64,000 bases of DNA from Bacillus sp. FJAT-18017 (lineage in GTDB: Bacteria; Bacillota; Bacilli; Bacillales; Cytobacillaceae). The notes below the pieces were generated by a model. That model was not told the DNA's origin, did not search any database, and saw only the letters and a program-made list of their open reading frames with translations. Numbering within the stretch: the stretch's first letter is position 1; every line of letters starts with the position of its first letter. The position numbers and the translations under genes are program-made. Below, piece after piece: positions 44,145 through 53,689 of the stretch. The DNA lies in assembly GCF_001278805.1 (NCBI RefSeq), contig NZ_CP012602.1:2324001-2388000 (forward strand), written 5' to 3'.

Positions 44145-46397
44145 TTATAGAGATTCGTGGAATGTCCTGTTGATAACATCCATTTGCTGTTCCCTTGTCA
44201 ACTTTATGAAGTTAACAGCGTAGCCGGAAACCCGGATTGTCAATTGCGGGTACAATTCTGGGTGTTCCATAGCATCCATCAATGTTTCTCTGTTAAAGAC
44301 GTTAACATTCAAGTGGTGGCCATCTTTTTTGGCATAACCGTCAAGGATGGATACAAGGTTGTTGATTCTTGTTTGATCTTCCTTGCCAAGAGCCTTCGGT
44401 ACGATCGAGAAGGTATTGGAAATACCGTCAAGTGAATATTCGTATGGAAGCTTCGCGACAGATGCAAGGGAAGCAAGTGTACCTTTTGTATCGCGTCCGT
44501 GCATTGGGTTCGCACCTGGTGCGAATGGTTCGCCAGCACGGCGGCCATCTGGAGTGTTGCCTGTTTTCTTACCATAAACAACGTTTGATGTAATGGTCAA
44601 TACGGACATTGTTGTCATTGAATTGCGGTAAGTCTGGTGTTTTTTCAGCTTAGTCATGAATGTTTTGACAAGCTTGACTGCAATGTCATCCACACGGTCG
44701 TCGTTGTTGCCGTATTTAGGGTAGTCGCCGTTAATTTCAAAGTCAACTGCAAGACCATTTTCATCACGGATGACTTTAACTTCGCCATACTTGATTGCGC
44801 TGAGTGAGTCAGCTGCTACACTTAGGCCGGCGATGCCAGTTGCCATAGTACGCAGGATTTCAGAATCATGGAGAGCCATTTCAATCCGCTCATAGCTGTA
44901 TTTGTCATGCATGTAGTGAATGATGTTCAACGTGTTGATGTATAGGCCAGCGAGCCAATCCATCATACCTTCAAACTTCTTCAATACTTCATCATAATTT
45001 AGGACATCGGAAGTGATTGGAGTAAAGTCAGGTCCAACCTGAATTTTAAGCTTTTCATCTACACCGCCATTGATTGCGTAAAGCAATGCTTTCGCAAGGT
45101 TGGCGCGGGCACCGAAGAATTGCATTTGCTTGCCGATTTCCATTGCGGATACACAGCATGCGATTCCGTAATCATCTCCCCATTCAGGGCGCATGATGTC
45201 GTCATTTTCATATTGGATTGAGCTAGTTTTGATTGACATGCTCGCACAATACTTCTTGAAGTTTTCAGGAAGCTGAGTGGACCAAAGAACTGTCAGGTTA
45301 GGCTCAGGGGCAGGGCCCAGGTTATCAAGAGTATGCAGGAAACGGAACGAGTTCTTTGTTACAAGAGGGCGTCCGTCTAAAGCCATACCGCCGATTGATT
45401 CAGTTACCCAAGTTGGGTCGCCGCTGAATAATTCGTTGTAATCCGGTGTACGTGCGAATTTTACAAGGCGAAGCTTCATTACGAAATGGTCGACTAATTC
45501 TTGAGCTTGAATTTCAGTCAAAGTGCCATTTTTCAGGTCGCGTTCCATATAAATATCAAGGAATGTTGATACACGGCCAAGGCTCATTGCTGCACCATTT
45601 TGTTCTTTTATTGCTGCAAGGTAGCCGAAGTATAGCCATTGGAATGCTTCCGCTGCGTTTGTAGCCGGGCCTGAGATATCGTAGCCGTAGCTCTTTGCAA
45701 GTTCTTTCAATTCGCCAAGCGCACGAATTTGTTCGGAAAGCTCCTCGCGATGGCGAATATTGTCCTCAGTCATTACTGGGCTAGTGTTTTTCTTGTCTTT
45801 TTTCTTTTCTTCAATCAGGAAATCAACGCCGTAAAGCGCAACCCTGCGGTAGTCTCCGATGATACGGCCGCGGCCATATGCATCAGGAAGGCCAGTAATG
45901 ATACCTGCTTTACGGGCAAGCTTCATTTCATCAGTATAAGCATCGAAAACACCAGCATTGTGTGTTTTGCGGAATTCAGTGAAGATTCGTTCGACCTCTT
46001 CATTTAACTTAAAGCCATATGATTCACAGGCAGCTTTCGCCATGCGGATACCGCCAAAAGGCTGCATTGATCTATTGAAGGGTTTGTCAGTCTGGACGCC
46101 GACAACCTTTTCAAGGTCTTCGTTTAAGTAGCCTGCGCCATGGGAAGTGATGGTTGAAACAGTTTCTGTGTCCATATCAAGGACACCGCCGTTTTCACGT
46201 TCCTGTGCAGTTAATTCCATTACCTGCTCCCAAAGCTTGTTAGTAGCTTCAGTAGCACCTGCTAAAAAGGAGTCATCTCCGCTATATACTGTGAAGTTGC
46301 TTAAAATAAAATCGCGTACATTAACTTCGCTGGACCATTTGCCTTTTACGAACCCTTTCCAAGGTTCTGCTTTTGTTTTTTCAATAAATTGAACCAT
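44145..46397 (-). CDS. pflB: Pyruvate formate-lyase (formate C-acetyltransferase)
   Basis: This 750-aa glycyl-radical enzyme splits pyruvate with CoA into acetyl-CoA and formate without oxygen. The active-site Cys pair is in [11 protein letters not shown]. The glycine that carries the radical is in RVSGYAVNF near the C-terminus. [20 protein letters not shown] ([11 protein letters not shown]) and the N-terminal W.GF..G.W are typical. ATG 46397 has GAGGTG six bases upstream; GTG 46406 overlaps that site. An Fnr-like promoter lies upstream. Confidence 0.97.
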   Translation of the reverse strand: MVQFIEKTKAEPWKGFVKGKWSSEVNVRDFILSNFTVYSGDDSFLAGATEATNKLWEQVMELTAQERENGGVLDMDTETVSTITSHGAGYLNEDLEKVVGVQTDKPFNRSMQPFGGIRMAKAACESYGFKLNEEVERIFTEFRKTHNAGVFDAYTDEMKLARKAGIITGLPDAYGRGRIIGDYRRVALYGVDFLIEEKKKDKKNTSPVMTEDNIRHREELSEQIRALGELKELAKSYGYDISGPATNAAEAFQWLYFGYLAAIKEQNGAAMSLGRVSTFLDIYMERDLKNGTLTEIQAQELVDHFVMKLRLVKFARTPDYNELFSGDPTWVTESIGGMALDGRPLVTKNSFRFLHTLDNLGPAPEPNLTVLWSTQLPENFKKYCASMSIKTSSIQYENDDIMRPEWGDDYGIACCVSAMEIGKQMQFFGARANLAKALLYAINGGVDEKLKIQVGPDFTPITSDVLNYDEVLKKFEGMMDWLAGLYINTLNIIHYMHDKYSYERIEMALHDSEILRTMATGIAGLSVAADSLSAIKYGEVKVIRDENGLAVDFEINGDYPKYGNNDDRVDDIAVKLVKTFMTKLKKHQTYRNSMTTMSVLTITSNVVYGKKTGNTPDGRRAGEPFAPGANPMHGRDTKGTLASLASVAKLPYEYSLDGISNTFSIVPKALGKEDQTRINNLVSILDGYAKKDGHHLNVNVFNRETLMDAMEHPELYPQLTIRVSGYAVNFIKLTREQQMDVINRTFHESL

Positions 46398-46439
46398 CTT
46401 GGTCACCTCATCGAATAATTTAGATTATAATCTGTTTCC

Positions 46440-46489
46440 TCTGTATATCATACTCCGAGTATAACAGGTAGCCAGTGACAAAAATCACT
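46440..46489 (-). promoter_or_regulatory. Fnr-dependent promoter of pflB
   Basis: On the minus strand AGTGATTTTTGTCACT (46474-46489) matches the Fnr half-sites GTGA/TCAC. A TATGAT hexamer lies 30-35 bases after its centre, giving a transcription start at about 46440, 41.5 bases from the centre: the class II activator geometry. Confidence 0.8.
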
Positions 46490-46694
46490 ATAATTAAGGC
46501 GATTTTGTTAACAACTTAGATTTTAAGGGTTTTTTAAGTTTTTTACTTATTTTTTTGTAGGTGGATTCAAATAAATATTAAAACTGTACTATAATTATTT
46601 TCGTAAACCGGTAAACTGTTATATAAGAAAAAACCAATACCATCAAGGTAATTACTATATTCATAGGGAAAACAGCATATATGAAAAGAGTACA
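46490..46694. other. Non-coding region upstream of the pflB promoter
   Basis: Very AT-rich, about 200 bp. No gene was seen. The remaining length could hold further regulator sites, but I cannot point to one. Confidence 0.35.
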
Positions 46695-46731
46695 ACAAAA
46701 AAGCTGTGCGCGAAAATGCAGCACAGCTTTG
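46695..46731 (-). terminator. Terminator of the cupredoxin gene
   Basis: AAAGCTGTGC / GCACAGCTTT with an 11-nt loop, then TTTTTTG on the minus strand. Confidence 0.85.
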
Positions 46732-46739
46732 GAACCAAG

Positions 46740-47186
46740 TTAATCGACAACAATATAAGCAATCATGGGGCCATTGCGTTCTTTATCAGGGTGAACTTCG
46801 CAAATGAGCCTATATACGCCTTCCTTTGCAAGGGAAAGGTCCACAACTGTTTCAGCACCCTTTTTTACAGTTCCTTTAATATCTGTATTTTCAATATGGA
46901 ATGGATGCTCTTCACCATTGACTCCATATATAACGAGTCGGACTTTTTCTCCTTTTTCCATAAAAATCGTACCTGGATCCCATCGGTATGCCTCGATTTT
47001 CTTACCATTTTTAAGTGTTGTAGAAAATTCCCCAGTAACCATGTGGATTTCCCTTATCTCAGTCTGCTGGTTAATCACAACAGCGTCACCGGATTTTAAA
47101 AGCCACCAGGATGCGGCTGATACCAAAGCCAAGCCAACAACAAGAATAAAAATGACTGTATTCTTTTTAATCGTCCAAAACTGCAT
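46740..47186 (-). CDS. Membrane-anchored cupredoxin-like protein
   Basis: This 148-aa protein has one N-terminal helix (TVIFILVVGLALVSAASWWLL) and an extracellular cupredoxin-like domain. EEHPFHIENTDIKG supplies one His pair and GVYRLICEVHPDKERNGPMIAYIVV has Cys, His and Met in the order C-x2-H-x(8)-M expected for a type 1 copper or CuA-like site. Start 47186 has AGGAGGGG upstream; the longer frame from 47288 has none. Copper binding and an electron-transfer role are inferred. Confidence 0.75.
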   Translation of the reverse strand: MQFWTIKKNTVIFILVVGLALVSAASWWLLKSGDAVVINQQTEIREIHMVTGEFSTTLKNGKKIEAYRWDPGTIFMEKGEKVRLVIYGVNGEEHPFHIENTDIKGTVKKGAETVVDLSLAKEGVYRLICEVHPDKERNGPMIAYIVVD

Positions 47187-47320
47187 GTTTCCCCTCCTAT
47201 AGTTTGTCCTTCTATAATTTATGCAGTATAGGGGGTGAAACTTGTCTATTTTTTCAGAAGGTTCCATTATAATAAAATATAGGTACAAATTTGCCAGTTA
47301 TGGGAAGGGGAGGCTGATTT

Positions 47321-49003
47321 ATGAAAGCGGATACAAAAGGGCTTATTAAACGGTACAGGGGAACTGGGCTGCATACTAAAGGGTGGGTTCAGGAAGCTGC
47401 TTTACGGATGCTTATGAACAATCTTGATGAAGAAGTCGCGGAAAACCCAGCCGAGCTTGTGGTTTATGGCGGTATTGGAAAGGCGGCAAGGAATTGGGAC
47501 AGTTTTCAAGCCATCACAGAATGCCTGCAACGGCTTGACAATGATGAGACATTGCTCATTCAATCCGGAAAGCCAGTAGCAATTTTTAAATCCCATACGG
47601 ATGCTCCAAGAGTGTTGATAGCGAACTCTAATCTTGTTCCTGCCTGGGCAAACTGGGACACATTCCATGAACTTGATAAAAAAGGATTGATGATGTACGG
47701 CCAGATGACTGCCGGGAGCTGGATTTATATAGGCAGCCAAGGGATAGTCCAAGGGACATATGAAACATTCGCCGAGCTTGCAAGGCAGCATTTTTCAGGA
47801 AGCTTGAAGCAAACCATTACACTGACTGCCGGTCTGGGTGGAATGGGAGGGGCACAGCCTCTTGCTGTAACCTTGAATGGGGGAGTTTGCATTGCGATTG
47901 ATGTTGACAGGCATCACATCCAGCGAAGAATTGATACAAAATATCTGGATGAAGTAGCAACTTCATTGGAAGATGCGATTGCAAGGGCGAGACAAGCAAA
48001 GGAAAAAGGAATTGCGCTTTCAATCGGCCTTGAAGGCAATGCAGCAGAACTTTTGCCGGAAATGATAAAAATAGGGTTTATTCCTGATATTCTTACTGAT
48101 CAAACATCGGCACACGACCCTCTAAATGGATACATACCTGTCGGATATTCACTTGAAGAAGCATCCGAACTAAGGAGAAATGACCCTGATGGGTACGTGG
48201 AAAAATCATGCAAGAGTATGGCTGTACATGTAAAGGCCATGCTTGCCATGCAGGAAAAAGGATCGATAACGTTTGATTATGGAAACAACATCAGACAGGT
48301 TGCCAAGGATGCCGGTGTTGAACATGCCTTTGACTTTCCTGGATTTGTCCCGGCCTATATCCGGCCGCTCTTTTGCGAAGGGAAAGGCCCATTCCGCTGG
48401 GTGGCACTTTCGGGAGATCCTAATGACATTTATAAAACCGACGAAGTCATCTTAAAGGAATTTGCCTATAATGAGCACTTATGCAACTGGATCAGGATGG
48501 CCAGGGAGAAAATTCAATTTCAGGGGCTTCCATCAAGGATTTGCTGGCTGGGATATGGTGAAAGAGCTCGTTTTGGCAAAATCATCAATGATATGGTTGC
48601 CAGCGGAGAACTTTCAGCCCCTATTGTCATTGGACGCGACCATCTTGATTCCGGGTCAGTTGCATCCCCAAATCGTGAGACGGAGGGAATGCAAGACGGG
48701 AGCGATGCGGTTGCTGACTGGCCAATCCTTAATGCAATGATTAATGCTGTTGGCGGGGCGAGCTGGGTTTCGGTCCACCATGGAGGTGGTGTAGGCATGG
48801 GATATTCGCTGCATGCAGGCATGGTCATAGTCGCTGATGGTACCCCGGAAGCGGAAAGAAGGCTTGAGCGGGTTCTGACTACTGATCCTGGAATGGGAAT
48901 TGTCCGTCATGCGGATGCCGGTTATAGTTTGGCTGCCGATGCCGCCAGAAAAAATGGCATCGATATCCCAATGCTGAACAAAACCAGAGGAGGGACGCAA
49001 TGA
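47321..49003 (+). CDS. hutU: Urocanate hydratase
   Basis: This 560-aa cytoplasmic enzyme uses NAD+ as an electrophile to turn urocanate into imidazolonepropionate. [19 protein letters not shown] is the NAD site, [16 protein letters not shown] and [13 protein letters not shown] are signatures, and [17 protein letters not shown] near the C-terminus completes the family pattern. GGGGAGG precedes the ATG. The operon continues into hutI with a 4-bp overlap. No hutH or hutP is next to it. Confidence 0.97.
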   Translation: MKADTKGLIKRYRGTGLHTKGWVQEAALRMLMNNLDEEVAENPAELVVYGGIGKAARNWDSFQAITECLQRLDNDETLLIQSGKPVAIFKSHTDAPRVLIANSNLVPAWANWDTFHELDKKGLMMYGQMTAGSWIYIGSQGIVQGTYETFAELARQHFSGSLKQTITLTAGLGGMGGAQPLAVTLNGGVCIAIDVDRHHIQRRIDTKYLDEVATSLEDAIARARQAKEKGIALSIGLEGNAAELLPEMIKIGFIPDILTDQTSAHDPLNGYIPVGYSLEEASELRRNDPDGYVEKSCKSMAVHVKAMLAMQEKGSITFDYGNNIRQVAKDAGVEHAFDFPGFVPAYIRPLFCEGKGPFRWVALSGDPNDIYKTDEVILKEFAYNEHLCNWIRMAREKIQFQGLPSRICWLGYGERARFGKIINDMVASGELSAPIVIGRDHLDSGSVASPNRETEGMQDGSDAVADWPILNAMINAVGGASWVSVHHGGGVGMGYSLHAGMVIVADGTPEAERRLERVLTTDPGMGIVRHADAGYSLAADAARKNGIDIPMLNKTRGGTQ

Positions 49004-50277
49004 TAACGGAAAAACCGATCTTAATTAAAAATGCCGCTCAAATTGTGACGGTAAAGGGATATAGCGAAGAGCCTGCCAGGGGAAAGAGGATGGGCGACCT
49101 ATCAGTTATGGAAGGGGGTTCGCTTTTTATCCGCGAAGGGAAGATTGAAGCAATCGGTATGGAGGCTGAAATAGAGAAGCATGCCGGTCACTATCACGAG
49201 TTTGAGGTCATTGATGCCACTGGAATGATTGTCCTTCCAGGCTTTGTTGATCCGCATACCCATCTTGTCCATGCCGGGAGCAGGGAAGATGAATTTGGGA
49301 TGAGGCTGAACGGGGCTACCTATATGGAAATTATGGAGGCAGGGGGCGGCATCCATGCGACTACGTCCAAAACCAGGGAAGCGTCTCAGGAACAGCTTTT
49401 TGATGAAGCGTGGACAAAGTTGAATGCCTTCCTTAAGCATGGTGTCACGACTGTTGAAGCAAAAAGTGGCTATGGACTCGATTGGGAAACAGAATACAAA
49501 CAGCTGCGAGTAGCAAAGCAATTAAATGAGAAGCATCCAATAGACGTAATCAGCACCTTCATGGCTGCCCATGCTGTACCTTCTGAATATAAGGGAAATC
49601 CTGATGACTTCATTAGCCTTATCATTAACGAAATGCTCCCGCGCGTTGCTGAGGAAAAACTTGCTCAGTTTAATGATGTATTTTGCGAGAGAGGGGTTTT
49701 TACACCTGAACAATCCAGGAGACTGCTTGAGGCGGGGAAACAATACGGTCTGATTCCAAAAATTCACGCAGATGAAATAGAGCCCTATGAAGGCGCAGAG
49801 CTTGCCGCAGATGTTGGGGCGATTTCGGCGGACCATTTATTAAAGGCATCTGATCATGGGATAGAACGTATGGCGGAGGAGGGAGTAATTGGTGTCCTTT
49901 TACCGGGGACTGCATTTTTTCTAATGGCTGAAAGTGCGAATGGCAGAAAAATGATTGATGCCGGTATGGCTGTAGCACTTTCAACTGATTTCAATCCTGG
50001 ATCTTCCCCAACGGTCTCAACGCCTCTGATCATGAACCTTGCCTGTATGAAAATGGGAATGTCGCCCGAGGAAGCGCTCATTGCGGCGACGATTAATGCT
50101 GCACATGCGATTGGAAAGGCATCAGAGATTGGGAGTCTTGAAGCCGGGAAACAGGCCGACATATTGATTGCTGATGTCCCAAATTATAAACAGCTTCTAT
50201 ATTATTATGGAATGAACCATACCCATTCTGTTATTAAAAGAGGCAAGGTAGTTGTTAGGGGTGGGGTACTTTGTTAA
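49000..50277 (+). CDS. hutI: Imidazolonepropionase
   Basis: This 425-aa metal-dependent amidohydrolase opens imidazolonepropionate to formiminoglutamate. [21 protein letters not shown] has the metal His pair, [23 protein letters not shown] and IHADEIEP hold further ligands, and [12 protein letters not shown] has the catalytic Asp. It overlaps hutU by 4 bp and hutG by 7 bp. Confidence 0.97.
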   Translation: MITEKPILIKNAAQIVTVKGYSEEPARGKRMGDLSVMEGGSLFIREGKIEAIGMEAEIEKHAGHYHEFEVIDATGMIVLPGFVDPHTHLVHAGSREDEFGMRLNGATYMEIMEAGGGIHATTSKTREASQEQLFDEAWTKLNAFLKHGVTTVEAKSGYGLDWETEYKQLRVAKQLNEKHPIDVISTFMAAHAVPSEYKGNPDDFISLIINEMLPRVAEEKLAQFNDVFCERGVFTPEQSRRLLEAGKQYGLIPKIHADEIEPYEGAELAADVGAISADHLLKASDHGIERMAEEGVIGVLLPGTAFFLMAESANGRKMIDAGMAVALSTDFNPGSSPTVSTPLIMNLACMKMGMSPEEALIAATINAAHAIGKASEIGSLEAGKQADILIADVPNYKQLLYYYGMNHTHSVIKRGKVVVRGGVLC

Positions 50278-51251
50278 ATGAATTTATATCGCATGTCGCG
50301 AGTTATTGGAATCGTGACGAAGCAACAGGGGATCCAAAGCTGAAGGATTGGATTATTCAACGTACCGAGCAGGCTGACCTTGAAGGGGATTGGGATGTAA
50401 TAATCCTTGGCGTACCTCTGTCGCGATCATCGATATCCGTTTCGGGAGCATCCGAGTTCCCGGATGCATTCAGGAGGGCATGGGGCGGTTTTTCTACTTA
50501 TAATCTTGACTATGGAGTGGATTTGCGGCACTTGAAGGTCCTGGATCTTGGAAACGTCAGGATGCATTTTACCGATATCGTAAAATCCCATCTCATGATC
50601 AAGAACGCAATAAAGTCGGTTCATAGTCAATTTCCAAATTCCTTCCCGGTTTCAATTGGCGGCGACCATTCAGTCACAGCGATGTTGATTTCTGGTCTGA
50701 AGGAAGCTCAGCCAGAAAAAGAGATCGGTATTCTCCAGTTTGATACACATCTCGATTTGAGAGATTTGTCAGAACACGGCCCGACAAATGGCACCCCAAT
50801 CCGCAATCTGTTGGAAAATGGGGTGGTGAAGGGTGAGAATGTATATAATATAGGGCTGCATGGCTTTTTTAACGGGCAATCACTGATTGCGTATGCCAAA
50901 GAACAAAAAGTCAACATGATTACCATGAAAGAAGCGAGAAAACAAGGAATTACAGAAATGATAAGGCGTGCTGTTGAATTGCTATCAAGCAAGGTTGATT
51001 TTATATATGTAACGATTGATATGGATGTACTTGATATTGCTTATGCCCAGGGTGTTCCTGCTTCAACACCCGGCGGGATGATGTCCTTTGAATTATTTGA
51101 AGCAGTACATGAGGCTGCGCTTCATCCGAAGGTGCAGGCGATGGATATCGTCTGCCTTGACCCTACAAAAGATACATTAGCCCAGGCGACGGTAAAGACT
51201 GGCGTGTATACATTTTTAAGCTTCCTTACTGGCCTTGAGCAGAGGGGCTGA
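50271..51251 (+). CDS. hutG: Formimidoylglutamase
   Basis: This 326-aa arginase-family enzyme splits formiminoglutamate into glutamate and formamide. The dinuclear manganese ligands are in SIGGDHSVT, LQFDTHLDLRD and VTIDMDVLDIAYAQGVPAST. The start is TTG 50271, overlapping the hutI end; there is no better in-frame codon. It ends 26 bp inside the convergent YetF-like gene. Confidence 0.95.
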   Translation: MLNEFISHVASYWNRDEATGDPKLKDWIIQRTEQADLEGDWDVIILGVPLSRSSISVSGASEFPDAFRRAWGGFSTYNLDYGVDLRHLKVLDLGNVRMHFTDIVKSHLMIKNAIKSVHSQFPNSFPVSIGGDHSVTAMLISGLKEAQPEKEIGILQFDTHLDLRDLSEHGPTNGTPIRNLLENGVVKGENVYNIGLHGFFNGQSLIAYAKEQKVNMITMKEARKQGITEMIRRAVELLSSKVDFIYVTIDMDVLDIAYAQGVPASTPGGMMSFELFEAVHEAALHPKVQAMDIVCLDPTKDTLAQATVKTGVYTFLSFLTGLEQRG

Positions 51252-51930
51252 TTGGTTTTTTTGCAGTTCCAAATAGCGAACCCTGCGAGGATAGAACAGC
51301 ATATGTGACGTCCTCTTTTGTGTATCCCAATCCGTAAAGATAGCCATCAAGCCATGAATAGAGCTCCGGAGTTGTTTCGGCTGTAACGATATTCCCATCA
51401 ATTATAAGTTCGGAAGGTCCTATTAAACCTTTTAGATAAGTTGAAGGTATCTGAGTCATGAAATTGCCCTCTTTAGGGGGCTCTTTTTTTTGAACTGACA
51501 GCACTCCGCTTGGTTCTAGAATAGCCGTCTGAACATCTTTAATGGAGAAGATGTCCTTTTCACGAAGCTGCTGCAGCAGGCTTTCTTCTGTATATTTGGC
51601 GGCCGCTAAGTTCCGGGAGATGATTTGGCCGTTTTCTACCAGGATACTAGGAGTTCCGGATAGCCATTTTTCCAAAATTTTTGCCCGGAAACTGACATTT
51701 GCTGCTGCATAATAAATCAGGACCATGGTGACAAATGACCAGACCATTGGCCAGAATTTCAAGTTAATGTTAAAACCCATATTGGCAACCAATGAACCGA
51801 TTGTAATCGCCATGGCCATATTGAAGTGGTTCCTGTGTGAATTAATTTGTCTTCCGAAAAAATAGGAAATAACCAATAAAAGGATGAACGAAACAGCAGT
51901 TCTTAAGATGGATGAAAATGATGCTTCCAT
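51226..51930 (-). CDS. DUF421/YetF-family membrane protein
   Basis: This 234-aa protein has three N-terminal helices (ILRTAVSFILLLVISYFFGRQI, FNMAMAITIGSLVANMGF, FWPMVWSFVTMVLIYY), then the DUF421 domain with LSGTPSILVENGQI, LLQQLREKDIFSIKDVQTAILEPSGVLSV and PSELIIDGNIV. B. subtilis paralogues such as YetF lie in the membrane; function is poorly known. ATG 51930 has GGAGGGG nine bases upstream; the longer frame from 51951 is rejected. Its last 26 bp overlap hutG tail to tail. Confidence 0.88.
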   Translation of the reverse strand: MEASFSSILRTAVSFILLLVISYFFGRQINSHRNHFNMAMAITIGSLVANMGFNINLKFWPMVWSFVTMVLIYYAAANVSFRAKILEKWLSGTPSILVENGQIISRNLAAAKYTEESLLQQLREKDIFSIKDVQTAILEPSGVLSVQKKEPPKEGNFMTQIPSTYLKGLIGPSELIIDGNIVTAETTPELYSWLDGYLYGLGYTKEDVTYAVLSSQGSLFGTAKKPISPSAQGQ

Positions 51931-52062
51931 TCCTGGCATCCCCTCCGGCAAAAAGAGTCATTGTTCTTAGTTTGCCTAAAGGGGAGAGAAAGAATTCAAA
52001 AAAATAATTGCCAGATTTCTGCGAGATTATCATTACGTGCTGAAAAGCTAACTTAGTTCAAC

Positions 52063-52722
52063 CTATTTACGGAGCAAAGAGGAGGCATAAAGCATAATAA
52101 AGGATATGATTACCATAATTGATACAAGGAACCAGGCGGTCTCCATATTCCCCGATTCCATTGCTACATATATGGCCGTTGGAACAGTTTGGGTACGACC
52201 GGGAATATTGCCGGCAAACATAAGAGTTGCCCCGAATTCCCCGAGTGCCCTGGCAAAGCTGAGGATTGCCCCAGTGATAAGGGCACGGGCCGAAAGAGGG
52301 AGTGTAATATAATAAAAGATTTTCAGAATGCCTGCGCCATCCATTTTAGCAGCCTCTTCAATTCCCGTATCAATTGACTCAAAACCGCTCTTTGCGGATT
52401 GATACATTAGCGGGAAAGCAACAACCGTGGATGCAATTGCCGCAGCCCAAGGCGTGAACATTATTCCGCCTCCAAAAAAGTCATGAACCAGTTTTCCAAT
52501 TGGGCTAGATTGGCCAAATAATATAATCAGCAAAAAACCAATTACAGTCGGAGGAAGGACGATTGGCAGCAAAAAGAAGGTTTCTGCCACTAATTGGCCC
52601 CTGAATTTTTTCCCGGCCATCAGCCTGGCAAACAAAATTCCGAACGGAAACGCCAGGGCAAGTGCGATGACTGCAGTTTGCAATGAAAGAAGAATTGGGT
52701 TTACTAAATCAGTTTGAAACAC
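52063..52722 (-). CDS. modB: Molybdate ABC transporter permease
   Basis: This 219-aa permease has five to six helices. LLSLQTAVIALALAFPFGILFARLMA and ETFFLLPIVLPPTVIGFLLIILFG are family-typical, and EEAAKMDGAGILKIFYYITLPLSARALITG is the EAA loop that docks the ATPase. GTG 52722 follows AGGATGG and fits the family start (VNPILLSLQ); the frame extends to 52803 without a ribosome binding site. No modA or modC is adjacent, so its partners are elsewhere or shared. It could supply molybdenum for DmsA and FdhF. Confidence 0.9.
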   Translation of the reverse strand: MFQTDLVNPILLSLQTAVIALALAFPFGILFARLMAGKKFRGQLVAETFFLLPIVLPPTVIGFLLIILFGQSSPIGKLVHDFFGGGIMFTPWAAAIASTVVAFPLMYQSAKSGFESIDTGIEEAAKMDGAGILKIFYYITLPLSARALITGAILSFARALGEFGATLMFAGNIPGRTQTVPTAIYVAMESGNMETAWFLVSIMVIISFIMLYASSLLRK

Positions 52723-52829
52723 AGCTTTCCATCCTGTCGAAATATATTCGGTATCCCTGTTGAATAGTGTAAATTGAATACCATGACAGTCTAAATTTAT
52801 CAAAGTTTGATGCCTGTGTCACACCTTAT

Positions 52830-52862
52830 AAAAAGAAAAGTCCAGAGTGTAAGCTCTGGACA
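52830..52862 (-). terminator. Terminator of ykuS
   Basis: TCCAGAG / CTCTGGA with a 6-nt loop, then TTTTCTTTTT on the minus strand. It separates ykuS from modB. Confidence 0.85.
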
Positions 52863-52867
52863 GGTGA

Positions 52868-53110
52868 TTATGAAAGTCTATTTTCCACAAGTGAACAAAC
52901 TTCATCTGCTGATAGGCCATTTGCTTCTATAACAGAGGCCTTTGTCACTGTATCCTGCATTCCCATCACATTGGAATCAAAACCAGTAATCACGCAGCAA
53001 GCGCAGTCTGCCGCGTCCGACTCCTGTTTCAACTCAACGACATCATGTCCACGTTCCCTTAATGCCTGTTGTACATTAGTCAGGGATTGTTCAACTCCTA
53101 CTTTTGCCAT
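52868..53110 (-). CDS. ykuS: UPF0180/YkuS-family protein, 80 aa
   Basis: The 80-residue protein MAKVGVEQSLTNVQQALRERGHDVV...DCACCVITGFDSNVMGMQDT...SVIEANGLSADEVC matches the YkuS family (VE.SL..VQ..L...GH.VV, CDCCV.TG.D.N.MG). Its fold resembles a small Rossmann-like domain; function unknown. The start has AGGAGGTG upstream. Divergent from yuzL. Confidence 0.9.
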   Translation of the reverse strand: MAKVGVEQSLTNVQQALRERGHDVVELKQESDAADCACCVITGFDSNVMGMQDTVTKASVIEANGLSADEVCSLVENRLS

Positions 53111-53216
53111 TAAGAACTACACCTCCTATGTCAATATCATGCCTAGGGGAAGTGAAATTATTCCTAATTGTATAAGTTAACTTATAAGGAAACGATAAGA
53201 ACAGGAGGTGGATATG

Positions 53217-53348
53217 ATGGGAAAGCGAAAGCATGACCCCTCGACAATCGGTTTGAATTCGTCACAGGTTGAGGGACAGGGAACTACCAATCAGGAAACA
53301 GGAAAAGTGAAGGCACCATCTTCAAGGAACAAACAGAAAAGGCATTAA
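53217..53348 (+). CDS. yuzL: YuzL-family small protein, 43 aa
   Basis: The frame from ATG 53217 (AGGAGG eight bases upstream; ATG 53214 is the alternative) encodes MGKRKHDPSTIGLNSSQVEGQGTTNQETGKVKAP..., the YuzL pattern (P...GL.S..VEGQGTTNQETG..K). It is a short, disordered, Gln/Asn/Lys-rich protein of the type found in spores of Bacillus. A hairpin follows. Confidence 0.82.
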   Translation: MGKRKHDPSTIGLNSSQVEGQGTTNQETGKVKAPSSRNKQKRH

Positions 53349-53354
53349 ACACGA

Positions 53355-53385
53355 AAAGAAACAGGGGTGGTGGCCTCTGTTTCTC
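53355..53385 (+). terminator. Terminator after yuzL
   Basis: AGAAACAG / CTGTTTCT with a 12-nt loop and a CTCTCT tail. Confidence 0.6.
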
Positions 53386-53452
53386 TCTATATAGACTTTG
53401 TTAAAAAGTCCAGCTGCCTAATATCCTCAGTTTATTGTGGTGGAATAGAGTT

Positions 53453-53580
53453 GTCCTGTAAAATTTGATATCTGTCCTGAATCGTTTGGGAAATGTCCCG
53501 TATTTTTCGGGAAATGTCCTGAATAACGAAAAATCTGTCCTGAATATTTTAAAAAATGTCCTGATCCAAGGAACTGAAAA
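53453..53580. repeat. Six-unit array of GTCCTG at exact 21-bp spacing (locus B)
   Basis: GTCCTG (one GTCCCG) starts at 53453, 53474, 53495, 53516, 53537 and 53558. The intervals match locus A (21557-21680) one by one in order, for example TTTGGGAAAT in interval 2 and TTTTTCGGG in interval 3. Non-coding, between yuzL and the ABC-F gene. Confidence 0.92.
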
Positions 53581-53645
53581 ATGGTATCAACTTTTCTAAG
53601 ATTGCCTTCCACTAATAAAGGCCTTTTTAAGCGAGAATGTTATTT

Positions 53646-53674
53646 TTAGCGTGCTATATCTAACTTCACGCTAA
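53646..53674 (-). terminator. Terminator of the ABC-F gene
   Basis: TTAGCGTG / CACGCTAA with a 13-nt loop and an AAAAATAA context on the minus strand. Confidence 0.5.
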
Positions 53675-53689
53675 GGCACTGGAGTTAAT

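Noticed and set aside
53427..53612. 61-aa minus-strand repeat protein
   Set aside because: Same reason: it is a translation of the second 21-bp array.
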